Source: an uncultured Bacteroidales bacterium (GTDB taxonomy: Bacteria; Bacteroidota; Bacteroidia; Bacteroidales; Bacteroidaceae). Taken from it: a stretch of DNA of 64,000 nt. The notes beneath the pieces are model-generated. The model was not told the DNA's origin. It saw only the letters and a program-made list of their open reading frames with translations, and ran no database searches. The translations under genes were made by a program, and so were the position numbers. Positions 27,882 to 37,288 of this stretch are shown here, in pieces. The stretch covers positions 1-64,000 of the forward strand of contig CACZJU010000016.1 of the NCBI GenBank assembly GCA_902781515.1, given 5' to 3'. Each line of letters starts with the position of its first letter. The first letter of the stretch is position 1.

Positions 27882-28954
27882 CTTAACAAGTCAATTATTC
27901 TGTAAATTATCCAACCGAGAACGACGGTGGAAGTGGCTGTGGCAACGGCAATGACTATGCGCATAGTCCAGATGCTCACACGCTGTCGCTTGGCTTCAGG
28001 TGTCACAATTATCTCCTCCTGTGGCTGGTTGGGATCTTCTTCCTGCTTTGTTTGGTTGATGTATTCGAGTGCCGTCATCAGGTTGGCATCATTCTCGTTG
28101 ATGAGGGTTGTCCACTTGGCAAACTTCACGAGGTCGGCGGTCTGGAACAGTTCGCGCAGTTCCTTCAATGCCTCTTCGTCGTTTTCAGTGGTCAGGCGCT
28201 CTATAATCTCACCACTGGTCATCTCCATCGCGCTGAATCCGTAGCGTTCCTGAATATAGGTGCGCAGGGTATCGGTCAGTTGTGTGTAGTATTCCTTCGA
28301 GTCTTCCTGAGCCCATGTGCGTTCCGTCTTGATGCGTTCTATCTCGCCCAGAGCCACTTTGTGGGCAGGTTCCTTGCGCTTGCGTCGTATGATGCGAATG
28401 AGGGGCTTGCCTGTCTTCAGCACGTGGAAGAGGTAGCCTGCGAGCACTGCCAGCAGAACAACGAGTATGGAGCACCAGATTACGGGTTTCCAGTCGTCCC
28501 ACGAGAAGGGAGCATTCATCACATCCTTAGGACCGAAATATTGGTCGAAGTGCAGGGTATCTACATCCAGCGTATATACTTTCAGAGCGAGGTTCTTGGT
28601 TTCGTATTCCTTATTATTCACGCGCACCTTCATGGGAGGTATGTAGTAGAACGACGAATCCCATGCCGTAACGATGTATTTGCGACTCACCTGCATTCGC
28701 TTGCCGTCGTCAATCTTCGTGGTGTCGGCTGCTGTCATCTCCACCAGCTCCACACCGGGTGCCAGTTGCTGACCTTTTTGGAAAATAGGAAACTCGACGT
28801 TGGCTTTAGCGTCGCAACTGACATCTATGGTGATGCCTGTCTGCTCGCCCACCAACATCTGCAGGCTGTCGATTCTAGCCTCTACTGTGACTTGGGCAGA
28901 GAGAATGAGAAAATGAGAAAATGAGAAAATGAGAAGAAATATCAGTCGTTTCAT
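27878..28954 (-). CDS. Bat-operon membrane protein of unknown role
   Basis: A 358-residue protein. The frame is open upstream to 29149, but the true start is MKRLIFLLIFSF at 28954, one base after the DUF58 stop. A signal peptide is followed by a periplasmic beta-sandwich-like region (VTVEARIDSLQMLVGEQTGITIDV). A membrane helix lies near 165-185 (VIWCSILVVLLAVLAGYLF), then a basic, helical cytoplasmic domain, then a final helix (RIVIAVATATSTVVLGWII). Proteins like this sit in the same place, between DUF58 and batA, in other Bacteroidales operons. It resembles a reduced BatD. Confidence 0.75.
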   Translation of the reverse strand: MKRLIFLLIFSFSHFLILSAQVTVEARIDSLQMLVGEQTGITIDVSCDAKANVEFPIFQKGQQLAPGVELVEMTAADTTKIDDGKRMQVSRKYIVTAWDSSFYYIPPMKVRVNNKEYETKNLALKVYTLDVDTLHFDQYFGPKDVMNAPFSWDDWKPVIWCSILVVLLAVLAGYLFHVLKTGKPLIRIIRRKRKEPAHKVALGEIERIKTERTWAQEDSKEYYTQLTDTLRTYIQERYGFSAMEMTSGEIIERLTTENDEEALKELRELFQTADLVKFAKWTTLINENDANLMTALEYINQTKQEEDPNQPQEEIIVTPEAKRQRVSIWTMRIVIAVATATSTVVLGWIIYRIIDLLR

Positions 28955-28955
28955 G

Positions 28956-29825
28956 TTACGAGCGTTTTGCAAAGAGGTTCTTGAGGGCAGAGACATAGTC
29001 TTGGTCGGTACGGACACTGACGCTGTCGATGTTGCTGCGCGAGAATGTGTCGTGCAGATAGTCTGTACGCTGTCGCCACCAACGGTGCTGTGCCTCACGC
29101 ATTCTGCGGTCGCTTGTATCGATGAAGCGTTCGAAGCCCGTCTCAGCATCGCGCACCTTCATCAGTCCCACATCTGGCAGTTCCTCTATGCGGCGGTCAT
29201 ATACCTGAATGGCTACGACATCGTGCTTGCGGTTGGCAATGGTCAGTGGCTGACGGAAATCACGCTGGTCCATGAAGTCGCTGATGAGGAATGCCGTGCT
29301 GCGGCGTTTCAGAGCTTGTGTCAGGTACTGCGCAGCCATACCTACATCGGTCCTTGGACTCTCACCGTGGAAGTCAAGGAGTTCGCGAATGATGTAAAGG
29401 ATGTGCTTGCGTCCTTTCTTGGGCGGTATGAATTTCTCCACGCGGTCCGAGAAGAAGATGACACCTATCTTATCGTTGTTCTGAATGGCAGAGAAAGCCA
29501 GCGTGGCTGCAATCTCCGTCACCATTTCGCGCTTCGTCTGGCATTGTGTACCGAAGTCCAGCGAGCCGCTGACATCAATGAGCAACATCACGGTGAGTTC
29601 GCGCTCTTCCTCGAACACCTTGACATAGGGCTTGTTGAAGCGTGCCGTCACGTTCCATTCAATGTCGCGGATGTCGTCGCCGTACTGGTACTCGCGTACC
29701 TCTGAAAATGCCATACCACGTCCCTTGAAGGCACTGTGGTACTCACCTGCAAAGATGTTGTTCGACAGCCCCCTCGTCTTTATCTCAATCTGTCTAACTT
29801 TCTTTAGTATCTCAGATGTTTCCAT
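28956..29825 (-). CDS. DUF58 domain protein of the MoxR/Bat operon
   Basis: A 289-residue soluble DUF58 protein. The N-terminal signature FAGEYHSAFKGRGMAFSEVREYQYGDDIRDIEW lies at about residues 26-58, and a VWA-like core includes LLIDVSGSLDFG. DUF58 proteins accompany MoxR ATPases and VWA proteins and are thought to act as adaptors. Next upstream is moxR; next downstream is the unknown membrane protein, one base away. Confidence 0.9.
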   Translation of the reverse strand: METSEILKKVRQIEIKTRGLSNNIFAGEYHSAFKGRGMAFSEVREYQYGDDIRDIEWNVTARFNKPYVKVFEEERELTVMLLIDVSGSLDFGTQCQTKREMVTEIAATLAFSAIQNNDKIGVIFFSDRVEKFIPPKKGRKHILYIIRELLDFHGESPRTDVGMAAQYLTQALKRRSTAFLISDFMDQRDFRQPLTIANRKHDVVAIQVYDRRIEELPDVGLMKVRDAETGFERFIDTSDRRMREAQHRWWRQRTDYLHDTFSRSNIDSVSVRTDQDYVSALKNLFAKRS

Positions 29826-29826
29826 C

Positions 29827-29870
29827 CTTAATTCTTAACTCTTAATTCTTAATTCTTAATTGAATTAAGG
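29827..29870. repeat. TTAATTC simple repeat between moxR and DUF58
   Basis: Tandem TTAATTCTTAA words fill the gap and run into the moxR stop codon. The complementary word (AATTAAG) recurs at 46432 and 49002. Confidence 0.65.
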
Positions 29871-30860
29871 CACTTCCACCTTATTGATGATTTGGCTGAT
29901 GATTTCCTCGCTCACCACGTTGTTGGCTTCGGCCTCGTAGGTCAAGCCGATGCGATGACGCAGCACATCGTGGGCAATGGCACGCACATCCTCGGGAATC
30001 ACATAACCGCGACGCTTGATAAAGGCGTAGGCACGAGCAGCCAGAGCCAGGTTGATGCTGGCACGAGGCGATGCTCCGAACTCGATGTAGTCCTTCAGTT
30101 CCTTAAGACCATACTTCTCCGGATAACGTGTAGCAAACACAATATCAGTGATATACTGCTCAATCTTCTCGTCGATATATACCTGACGCACTACGGCACG
30201 AGCCTCCTTGATGTCCTCGGTCTTCAGCACTGGAGTAACCTTTGGCTCTTCGCCTGTGATGTTCATGCGGATAATCTTCTTCTCCTCCTCCAGTTTCGGA
30301 TAGTCGATGATGACCTTCAGCATGAAACGGTCTACCTGTGCTTCGGGCAATGGGTATGTACCCTCCTGCTCGATGGGGTTCTGCGTAGCCAGTACGAGGA
30401 AGGGCTCGGGCAGCTTGTAGGTCTGCTTGCCGATAGTCACTTGACGTTCCTGCATGGCTTCCAACAATGCCGACTGCACCTTTGCAGGGGCACGGTTGAT
30501 TTCGTCGGCCAGCACGAAGTTGGCAAACACGGGACCTTGCTCCACCACGAACTTCTCGTCCTTCTGCGAGTAAATCATCGTACCGATGACGTCGGCGGGC
30601 AAGAGGTCGGGAGTGAACTGTATGCGGCTGAATTTGCCGTCAACCAGTCCTGCCAACGTCTTGATGGCCTGTGTCTTAGCCAAGCCCGGCACACCTTCCA
30701 AGAGCACGTGTCCGTCGCTCAGCAAACCAATGAGCAGGCTCTCCACCAGGTGCTTCTGCCCTACTATCACTTGCGCCATTCCCGTCTGCAGGTTCGTCAC
30801 AAAGGCGCTCTTCTGTTCTATCCGCTCGTTAAGTTCGCGGATGTCAATTGCTTCTGCCAT
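29865..30860 (-). CDS. moxR: MoxR-family AAA+ ATPase
   Basis: A 331-residue AAA+ ATPase of the MoxR type, a chaperone-like partner of VWA-domain proteins. Walker A GVPGLAKT lies near residues 57-64, Walker B LADEINRA near 114-121, and sensor motifs include ATQNPIEQEGTYPLPEAQ. It is the first gene of the Bat operon on the minus strand. The upstream box TATCTTCG differs from consensus at one base. Confidence 0.93.
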   Translation of the reverse strand: MAEAIDIRELNERIEQKSAFVTNLQTGMAQVIVGQKHLVESLLIGLLSDGHVLLEGVPGLAKTQAIKTLAGLVDGKFSRIQFTPDLLPADVIGTMIYSQKDEKFVVEQGPVFANFVLADEINRAPAKVQSALLEAMQERQVTIGKQTYKLPEPFLVLATQNPIEQEGTYPLPEAQVDRFMLKVIIDYPKLEEEKKIIRMNITGEEPKVTPVLKTEDIKEARAVVRQVYIDEKIEQYITDIVFATRYPEKYGLKELKDYIEFGASPRASINLALAARAYAFIKRRGYVIPEDVRAIAHDVLRHRIGLTYEAEANNVVSEEIISQIINKVEVP

Positions 30861-30897
30861 AATCTTATATTTTCTTTTGTTTTACGTTTTTCGACCG

Positions 30898-30905
30898 CGA
30901 AGATA
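30898..30905 (-). promoter_or_regulatory. Possible -7 box for the moxR-bat operon
   Basis: The minus strand reads TATCTTCG, one base off TAnnTTTG, 37 bases before the moxR ATG. The same variant precedes the gene at 49721. Confidence 0.4.
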
Positions 30906-31028
30906 CTCATTTTCTCCCTCATTTCCAAACCTTAAGTTTTAAATAATGTTATATACGCGCGCAATATCGCGCAATTAGATAGAAAGCCTAAAGTCTGAAG
31001 CAGAGAATATAATGAATAGACGAAAAAT

Positions 31029-31064
31029 ACTCCCCAAAGCCGATTGGCAATGGGGAGTTTTTTT
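31029..31064 (-). terminator. Terminator of the infC-rpmI-rplT operon
   Basis: ACTCCCCA (31029-31036) pairs with TGGGGAGT (31051-31058). The minus strand continues ATTTTTCG, and the plus strand has a run of eight T. It is placed 46 bases after the rplT stop. It can act in both directions. Confidence 0.85.
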
Positions 31065-31109
31065 GCGTTACAGTAAGGTTACTTTACCTTGAGTCCTGCT
31101 CGAGGTTGC

Positions 31110-31454
31110 TTACTTCACCTTTGCAACGATAGCCTTGAAAGCTTCGGGGTAGTTGACGGCGAGGTCGGCAAGAATCTTGCGGTTGATCTCGATGCCTGCC
31201 TTGTGCAGGGCGCCCATCAACTGGCTGTAGCTCATACCTTCGAGACGTGCGGCAGCGTTGATACGCTGAATCCAAAGTGCACGGAATGTGCGCTTCTTGT
31301 TGCGACGGTCGCGGAAGGCATAGGTGAGACCCTTCTCCCAAGTGTTCTTGGCAACGGTCCAAACGTTCTTACGAGCGCCGAAATAACCGCGGGTCAACTT
31401 CAGAATCTTCTTTCTCTTAGCTCTGCTGGCTACGTGATTTACTGATCTTGGCAT
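31110..31454 (-). CDS. rplT: 50S ribosomal protein L20
   Basis: A 114-residue L20, an early-assembly 23S rRNA-binding protein. It begins [19 protein letters not shown] and contains [17 protein letters not shown] and [18 protein letters not shown] sequence, all typical. It is the last gene of the infC-rpmI-rplT set. The 101-base gap from rpmI shows no clear autoregulatory structure that I can prove. Confidence 0.97.
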   Translation of the reverse strand: MPRSVNHVASRAKRKKILKLTRGYFGARKNVWTVAKNTWEKGLTYAFRDRRNKKRTFRALWIQRINAAARLEGMSYSQLMGALHKAGIEINRKILADLAVNYPEAFKAIVAKVK

Positions 31455-31555
31455 AGTTTTGTTCTTTTTTGAATGTCAGCGACAAGCGGGACTTGTTCTT
31501 TTGGGCTGGGCATTCGGTTAATAACTTAGTAAATTGACTCTGTTCCTAACGCGGT

Positions 31556-31753
31556 TTAACGGAGGTTCAGCAGGTCGCGGACTTGCTTCATGTTCTCGGT
31601 CACTACCAGGTCGGCATGCTGCAGGTTACGCTTCTGCTTCTTGGTCTTCTTTGTCAGGATGTGGCTGTGATAGGCGTGATGACGCTTTACCTTGCCACTG
31701 CCGGTGAGTACGAATCTCTTCTTTGCACCGGAGTTTGTCTTTACTTTTGGCAT
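31556..31753 (-). CDS. rpmI: 50S ribosomal protein L35
   Basis: A 65-residue basic protein, [25 protein letters not shown] by family pattern, with the usual [20 protein letters not shown] core. It lies between infC and rplT as in most bacteria. Confidence 0.97.
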   Translation of the reverse strand: MPKVKTNSGAKKRFVLTGSGKVKRHHAYHSHILTKKTKKQKRNLQHADLVVTENMKQVRDLLNLR

Positions 31754-31827
31754 TTTTTTGTTTGTTTTGGTTTGTTATTAATATACGGTGTGGCAACGCA
31801 TATACCGGGCGTTACGCACAGCTCTTT

Positions 31828-32481
31828 TTAATCATCGAAATCTTCGCCCTCGACTTTGGGACCTGTATATTCCTTGCGAGCTTTCTGCTGAGGAGCTTTT
31901 TTCACTGGTGCCTCCTGTACTTCAGCTACTGTTTCTACGGGTTTCTTTGCAGCACCGCCTACTTTCTTGGGAGCGATGAACATAATCATACGCTTTCCTT
32001 CCAGCACGGGCATTGACTCTACTTTTCCGTATTCTTCGAGGTCGGCAGCAAAACGCAGCAGCAGTACTTCGCCCTGTTCCTTGAAAAGGATGCTACGGCC
32101 CTTGAAGAAGACATAGGCCTTTACCTTGTCTCCGTCGGACAGGAAACCGATAGCATGTTTGAGCTTGAAGTTATAATCGTGGTCGTCGGTCTGTGGTCCG
32201 AAACGGATTTCCTTCACATTGACCACCGTCTGCTTTGCCTTCATCTCCTTCTGCTTTTTCTTCTGCTGATAGATGAACTTTGAGTAGTCTATCAAGCGGC
32301 ATACAGGGGGCTCGGCATTGGGTGAAATCTCCACGAGGTCCACGCCGCGCTGCTCAGCCAGCTGAATGGCTTTGAAGGTAGGCATGACCGTAGATTCGAT
32401 ACCATCACCTATGATACGTACTTCGCGAACATGTATCTGTTCGTTGATGCGATACTGCTGTTTTTTGTCGTCTTTTTTCAT
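31828..32481 (-). CDS. infC: Translation initiation factor IF-3
   Basis: IF-3 prevents premature subunit joining and checks the start codon. The N-terminal domain ([18 protein letters not shown]) is followed by the linker and the C-terminal domain ([30 protein letters not shown]). About 217 residues, with a C-terminal extension rich in Ala, Lys and Glu that is common in Bacteroidota. The frame opens at a TTG at 32505, but that codon lies in the promoter box, so ATG 32481 (MKKDDKK) is taken. Confidence 0.95.
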   Translation of the reverse strand: MKKDDKKQQYRINEQIHVREVRIIGDGIESTVMPTFKAIQLAEQRGVDLVEISPNAEPPVCRLIDYSKFIYQQKKKQKEMKAKQTVVNVKEIRFGPQTDDHDYNFKLKHAIGFLSDGDKVKAYVFFKGRSILFKEQGEVLLLRFAADLEEYGKVESMPVLEGKRMIMFIAPKKVGGAAKKPVETVAEVQEAPVKKAPQQKARKEYTGPKVEGEDFDD

Positions 32482-32502
32482 TAACTGTTTAATAATCGGG
32501 CG

Positions 32503-32510
32503 CAAAGATA
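32503..32510 (-). promoter_or_regulatory. -7 box for infC
   Basis: The minus strand reads TATCTTTG, 21 bases before the ATG at 32481. The infC cluster can therefore be transcribed apart from thrS. Confidence 0.7.
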
Positions 32511-32518
32511 CAACAATT

Positions 32519-32552
32519 AATTGAAAATTGAAAATTGAAAATTGAAAATTTT
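32519..32552. repeat. AATTGAAA tandem repeat between thrS and infC
   Basis: Four copies of the 8-base word ATTGAAAA lie directly upstream of the infC promoter, covering its -33 region. A related block lies at 34612 upstream of the TPR gene's stop. Confidence 0.7.
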
Positions 32553-32625
32553 ATTTAAAAAGCATAAATATATGCAATTACGCATCTTCCAATGTCCAAT
32601 ATTCAATGTTCAATCTTCAATCTAA

Positions 32626-34569
32626 TCAGTATTTTTCGGTCAGTGCGCGCACTTCGTCGTTGATTTTCTTTGCAAACTGGTCGACGGTGAGCTCGCCCTG
32701 CTCTCCTCCACCCTGCTGACGGAAGTTGACAGTACCTTCGGCCTGTTCCTTCTCGCCCACGATGAGCATGTAGGGGATGCGCTTCAGCTCGTTGTCGCGA
32801 ATCTTACGACCGATTTTCTCGTTGCGATCATCTACTACGGCACGAACGTCCTGTGCCTCCAACTGCTGAGCTACCTGATAGGCATAGTCGTTGAACTTCT
32901 CAGAAATGGGAAGTACTGCAACTTGGTCAGGAGAGAGCCAGATGGGGAAATGTCCGGCGGTGTGCTCGATGAGCACGGCTGTGAAGCGTTCCATAGAACC
33001 GAAGGGAGCACGGTGAATCATTACAGGACGATGCTTCTGGTTGTCCTCGCCGACGTATTCAAGCTGGAAGCGCTCGGGCAGATTGTAATCCACCTGAATT
33101 GTTCCCAACTGCCAGCGGCGTCCCAGAGCGTCCTTCACCATGAAGTCGAGCTTAGGACCGTAGAATGCAGCCTCGCCCAACTCTGTGGTGGTTTTCAACC
33201 CCTTCTCAGCGCAAGCCTCGATGATGGCACGCTCGGCCTGTTCCCATACTTCGTCGGAACCGATATACTTTTCTTTATCGTTAGGATCACGCAGGCTTAT
33301 CTGTGCCTCGAAGTTGTCGAAGTTCAGGGCACCGAATATAATCTGGATGATTTCCATCACGCGGATGAACTCACCCTTAACCTGATCGGGACGGCAGAAA
33401 ATATGGGCATCGTCCTGAGTGAACGAACGAACGCGAGTCAAGCCATGAAGTTCACCACTCTGCTCGTAGCGATACACCGTACCGAACTCTGCAAGACGCA
33501 GGGGGAGGTCCTTGTAGCTGCGGGGCTTCCAGGCGAAAATCTCACAGTGGTGAGGGCAGTTCATAGGCTTCAGCATGTATTCCTCACCCTCCTCTGGAGT
33601 GTGGATGGGCTGGAAGCTATCCTTGCCGTAGTGGGCATAGTGACCAGAAGTGACATAAAGATTTTTGCCACCGATATGAGGTGTCATAACCTGCTGGTAG
33701 CCATAACGTTTCTGTATCTTCTTCAAGAAGTCCTCAAGACGCAGACGGAGTGCTGTACCCTTTGGTAACCAAATGGGCAGTCCCTTACCAACACGCTCTG
33801 AGAACATGAACAGTTCCATCTCCTTACCAATCTTGCGATGGTCGCGCTTCTTGGCTTCTTCCAGCAGCACGAGATACTCGTCGAGCAGCTTCTTCTTGGG
33901 GAACGAAATGGCATAGAGACGAGTCATCTGCGGACGCTTCTCATCGCCGCGCCAGTAAGCAGCAGATACGCTGAGCACCTTCACAGCCTTGATAGGAGCC
34001 GTAGAGGTGAGGTGCGGACCGCGACAGAGGTCGGTGAAGTTACCCTGAGTGTATGTGGTGATGTGTCCGTCTTCAAGGTCGGCAATCAGCTCATTCTTGT
34101 AAGTCTGACCGCGGTCGCCGAAGAACTTCAGAGCATCCTGCTTGGAGATGTCGCGACGAACCAGCTCTTCCTTGCGCTGGATAAGCTCCATCATCTTCTT
34201 CTCGATGGCAGCAAAGTCGTTTTCTCGAATGGTTACGCCCTCAGCAGGCATAACATCGTAGTAGAAACCATTCTCAATGGCAGGACCAATACCGAACTGG
34301 ATGCCGGGATAGAGCTCCTGCAGAGCCTCTGCCATCAGGTGAGCAGAAGTGTGCCAGAAAGCGTGCTTACCCTCTTTGTCGTCCCACTTGTAGAGCTGAA
34401 TGGCAGCATCGGCATTGATGGGGCGATTGAGTTCAACGGTCTCTCCGTTCACACCACAGGCAATGACATCCTGTGCCAGACGTGAAGAGATGCTTTCAGC
34501 AATTTCAAGTCCTGTTACACCTTCGTTGTACTGGCGTACAGAACCGTCAGGAAATGTAATGTTTATCAT
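32626..34569 (-). CDS. thrS: Threonyl-tRNA synthetase
   Basis: It charges tRNA-Thr. The N-terminal TGS domain ([14 protein letters not shown]) is followed by the editing domain with the zinc-like [11 protein letters not shown] motif. The class II catalytic core contains [29 protein letters not shown] and FTQDDAHIF. The C-terminal anticodon-binding domain includes [15 protein letters not shown]. 647 residues, full length. Confidence 0.97.
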   Translation of the reverse strand: MINITFPDGSVRQYNEGVTGLEIAESISSRLAQDVIACGVNGETVELNRPINADAAIQLYKWDDKEGKHAFWHTSAHLMAEALQELYPGIQFGIGPAIENGFYYDVMPAEGVTIRENDFAAIEKKMMELIQRKEELVRRDISKQDALKFFGDRGQTYKNELIADLEDGHITTYTQGNFTDLCRGPHLTSTAPIKAVKVLSVSAAYWRGDEKRPQMTRLYAISFPKKKLLDEYLVLLEEAKKRDHRKIGKEMELFMFSERVGKGLPIWLPKGTALRLRLEDFLKKIQKRYGYQQVMTPHIGGKNLYVTSGHYAHYGKDSFQPIHTPEEGEEYMLKPMNCPHHCEIFAWKPRSYKDLPLRLAEFGTVYRYEQSGELHGLTRVRSFTQDDAHIFCRPDQVKGEFIRVMEIIQIIFGALNFDNFEAQISLRDPNDKEKYIGSDEVWEQAERAIIEACAEKGLKTTTELGEAAFYGPKLDFMVKDALGRRWQLGTIQVDYNLPERFQLEYVGEDNQKHRPVMIHRAPFGSMERFTAVLIEHTAGHFPIWLSPDQVAVLPISEKFNDYAYQVAQQLEAQDVRAVVDDRNEKIGRKIRDNELKRIPYMLIVGEKEQAEGTVNFRQQGGGEQGELTVDQFAKKINDEVRALTEKY

Positions 34570-34599
34570 CTTTTATACAGTTTATTTCAAATTCGCGTG

Positions 34600-34607
34600 C
34601 AAAGATA
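34600..34607 (-). promoter_or_regulatory. -7 box for thrS
   Basis: The minus strand reads TATCTTTG, 30 bases before the thrS ATG. The -33 region is covered by the A/T-rich repeat at 34612. Confidence 0.65.
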
Positions 34608-34611
34608 GTGA

Positions 34612-34649
34612 ATTTAATTGAATATTGAAAATTGAATATTGAAAATTAC
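34612..34649. repeat. AATTGAATATTGAA simple repeat
   Basis: Imperfect copies of AATTGAATATTGAAA fill the space between the TPR gene stop and the thrS promoter. Confidence 0.6.
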
Positions 34650-34652
34650 ACT

Positions 34653-36653
34653 TTACTTAACTTTCGAGTAACGTTTAATGAGGTTATAGGCACCATAGAG
34701 ACCATATTCGCCAGCCTGCGACAAGTCGGAAAGACCCTCTTCGGTGTGTCCGTCCATCAGTCGCACCACTCCTCGATTATAGTATGCATCAGGGAAACGG
34801 GCATCAAGCTCAAGCGCACGGGTGTATGCAGCTATCGCCTTATCATATTCGTGAAGCTGCACATAGATGTTGCCGATATTGTAATGGGCATACACCATAT
34901 CTGGAGAAAGACTGAGCACATGTTCCAAATCCTCAAGTGCCTTGCCGTATGCAATCTTGGAATCGGTGGTTGGCGACAGCGGCAACGCTGTTGTGTGGTT
35001 AGTGGCAGCTATTGCAAGTTGTTGTGCACAAACAGCCTGAGCACGCAAGAAGTAGCTGATGGTGACCAACGGCTGCAGAGCTATTGCACGGTCAAGGTCA
35101 ACTATGCAGGCATCGAAGTCACGAACGTGGTAATAATCGAGGGCGCGACGCAGGTAGAGACCTGTGGTTTCAGGAGAATCGCCCAGCACTTCTGTAACGG
35201 CAGTTATATCATCGAAATGCTGTCTCATGCGCGCCTCGCTTGCATTTGTCTCTTCATTGGAGATGGACAGACGTAGCGGCAACTGCCCTGAGACATTCAG
35301 ATCATCCACAACCTTGTGGAAAGTAATGTAACTATTGGTGGTACGTTCCTTGTGATAATAGGTCATCACGTAGAAGGGCTCCGGAACGAGGTCTGTCTGA
35401 CGGTTCTGCACACGTCCGCGATATTCGCTGGTATATTCCTCCTTGTCGGGCTGGTTTGTGTCAGCCTCCACCAGTTTGTTATAGTCCTCCGGATTGCGGT
35501 CGCTCTTTTTTCTGGTCTTCGACTTCGACTTATATGTGCCCGTACGTTTCTCCATCTGGGCTTTCAGCACTTTGAACTCATCGCGCTCGGCACCATATAC
35601 ATCGCCTATCTTACGACGAATCTGGGCACGTGTCTGGTAACCCGTCCAGAACTCAGGATATTCCTGAATCACAGCCGATATGTCACGAATGGCTCCCTTG
35701 TAGTCACCCGTCTGGTCGAGCAGCAGCGCACGATTGTAGAGAGCTATGACGTTGTCGGGCTCCTGTTCGAGCACGAAGTTGAAGTCCTCAATGGCACGAT
35801 TGTCGTCGCCCACCTGTGCACGAAGCAGTCCTCGGTTGAAGTGTCCCAGATAGTTGCCCGGCTCTATTTCGAGAGCAGCATCGTAGTCGTTCATCGCTCC
35901 ACGCAGGTTCTGCTGGTGGAAACGGGCAAGGGCACGATTGACATAAAGACTTGCATTACGCGGTAACTGCAATATTGCTCGGTCGAGGTATTCCTCTCCT
36001 TCCTTGTAGTTTCCACGATTGAGTGTCACCATAGCCTTCATGCTCCAAGCCGGTCCTTCAAAATTATTGACCTTCAAAGCCTTGTCCAACCACTCTTCTG
36101 CCTTCACCGTATCGGAAACAGCAAAGCGCACCTGAGCCTTCATGGTGTAGCTCTCGGCATTCTTAGGCCATTGGCGTATCATCACGTCAAGACTGGAGTC
36201 GGCTCGTTCGTAGGCTTTCTGTTCCATCTGACACAGCACAAGGTTATGCCAGTTTCCCTCGTTCATGGGATTTATTTTCGTGGCTTTCACATAGTCGGCC
36301 TCCGCAAGGTCATAGGCCTTAGTGTTGATACGACAGATAGCACGCAGCGAGAAGTTGTTCTCGATGTATGGATTCAGTTCGATGGCACTGGTGCAATCGC
36401 TTTCCGCTCCCTTGTAGTCCTCGAGATAGAACTTTGCAAGTCCTCGGAAAAAATATGGTTCTGAAAGGAAAGGCTTGGCGTTGATGACCATATTGAAACG
36501 CTGAATGGACAGCACATAGTCCTCGTAATAGAGGGCATTGCGTCCCATCAGCATCACTCGGTCGGTATTGATTTGCGCAAAGAGAAAGCCTCCTCCTAAC
36601 CTCCCCCAAAGGGAGAGGAAAATAAACAGGATTGATAAAGAGGTCTTTCTCAT
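34653..36653 (-). CDS. Secreted or periplasmic TPR-repeat protein
   Basis: A 666-residue protein made largely of tetratricopeptide repeats. At least ten units are visible between residues 35 and 340 (YFFRGLAKFYLEDYKGAESDCTSAIEL, LYVNRALARFHQQNLRGAMNDYDAALEI), with three or more near the C-terminus (YAHYNIGNIYVQLHEYDKAIAAYTRALEL). A charged linker (YKSKSKTRKKSDRNPEDYNK) lies in between. The signal peptide contains LWGRLGGG, encoded by a CCTCCCCCAAAGGGAG-type DNA repeat common in Bacteroidota intergenic DNA. It is a protein-interaction scaffold of unknown partner. def lies 12 bases upstream. Confidence 0.85.
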   Translation of the reverse strand: MRKTSLSILFIFLSLWGRLGGGFLFAQINTDRVMLMGRNALYYEDYVLSIQRFNMVINAKPFLSEPYFFRGLAKFYLEDYKGAESDCTSAIELNPYIENNFSLRAICRINTKAYDLAEADYVKATKINPMNEGNWHNLVLCQMEQKAYERADSSLDVMIRQWPKNAESYTMKAQVRFAVSDTVKAEEWLDKALKVNNFEGPAWSMKAMVTLNRGNYKEGEEYLDRAILQLPRNASLYVNRALARFHQQNLRGAMNDYDAALEIEPGNYLGHFNRGLLRAQVGDDNRAIEDFNFVLEQEPDNVIALYNRALLLDQTGDYKGAIRDISAVIQEYPEFWTGYQTRAQIRRKIGDVYGAERDEFKVLKAQMEKRTGTYKSKSKTRKKSDRNPEDYNKLVEADTNQPDKEEYTSEYRGRVQNRQTDLVPEPFYVMTYYHKERTTNSYITFHKVVDDLNVSGQLPLRLSISNEETNASEARMRQHFDDITAVTEVLGDSPETTGLYLRRALDYYHVRDFDACIVDLDRAIALQPLVTISYFLRAQAVCAQQLAIAATNHTTALPLSPTTDSKIAYGKALEDLEHVLSLSPDMVYAHYNIGNIYVQLHEYDKAIAAYTRALELDARFPDAYYNRGVVRLMDGHTEEGLSDLSQAGEYGLYGAYNLIKRYSKVK

Positions 36654-36665
36654 TCTTTCATTCTT

Positions 36666-37223
36666 TTATTTTTTCAACTTTACTTTGTAGGAGCAAGAGA
36701 AGCGACCTTTGATGATGTCGTTGAGACTCGACTTCACCATCTGCTTGCGCAAGCCCTTCAGGTGGTCGGTGAAGACCTCACCCTCAAGGTGGTCCACTTC
36801 GTGCTGTACCACACGAGCCAAGTAACCGCCAATCCACTCGTCGTGCTCCTGGAACTGCTCGTCCTGCCAAGAAAGGCGGATGCGAGTCGGACGGCGCACC
36901 TTCTCGTGAATACCGGGCAACGACAGACAGCCTTCTTCCGAAACATCAGTTTCCGTGTCGTCGTATTCCTCTATATATGGATTGATGTAAACTTGCTTGA
37001 AATCCTTGTACTCGGGCATATCCTCACTCAGCACATCGAGGTCGATTACCACAAGGCGGATGCTCAAACCCACCTGTGGTGCTGCCAACCCGATGCCTTC
37101 GCTACGAGCCAGCGTGTCCCACATGTTCTGTATGGTTTCCTTCAACTGCGGATAGTCCTCATCTATCTCCTCTGCCACCTTTCGCAGCACAGGTTGTCCG
37201 TATGTATAAATTGGAAGAATCAT
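36666..37223 (-). CDS. def: Peptide deformylase
   Basis: It removes the formyl group from new proteins. The three motifs are GIGLAAPQVG, EEGCLSLPG and QHEVDHLEG, with the Cys and two His residues that hold the metal. 185 residues, full length. It is followed by the TPR gene and preceded by ruvX. Confidence 0.97.
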   Translation of the reverse strand: MILPIYTYGQPVLRKVAEEIDEDYPQLKETIQNMWDTLARSEGIGLAAPQVGLSIRLVVIDLDVLSEDMPEYKDFKQVYINPYIEEYDDTETDVSEEGCLSLPGIHEKVRRPTRIRLSWQDEQFQEHDEWIGGYLARVVQHEVDHLEGEVFTDHLKGLRKQMVKSSLNDIIKGRFSCSYKVKLKK

Positions 37224-37225
37224 AT

Positions 37226-37288
37226 CTAATTACGAAATAGGAAATACGAATTAGGAATTATGCATTGTGAATTGTGAATTGTGAATTA
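37226..37288. repeat. GAATTGTGAATT / ACGAAATAG simple repeats
   Basis: Tandem ACGAAATAGGAAATACGAATT-like words (broken copies) and three GTGAATT copies fill the def-ruvX gap. The ruvX stop codon is inside the block. Confidence 0.65.

Noticed and set aside
29892..30935. Plus-strand frame of 347 codons
   Set aside because: Antisense of moxR, which carries clear Walker motifs.
31454..31556. Ribosomal protein leader (L20-type autoregulation) between rpmI and rplT
   Set aside because: I could not find a convincing conserved fold by eye, so no feature is claimed.
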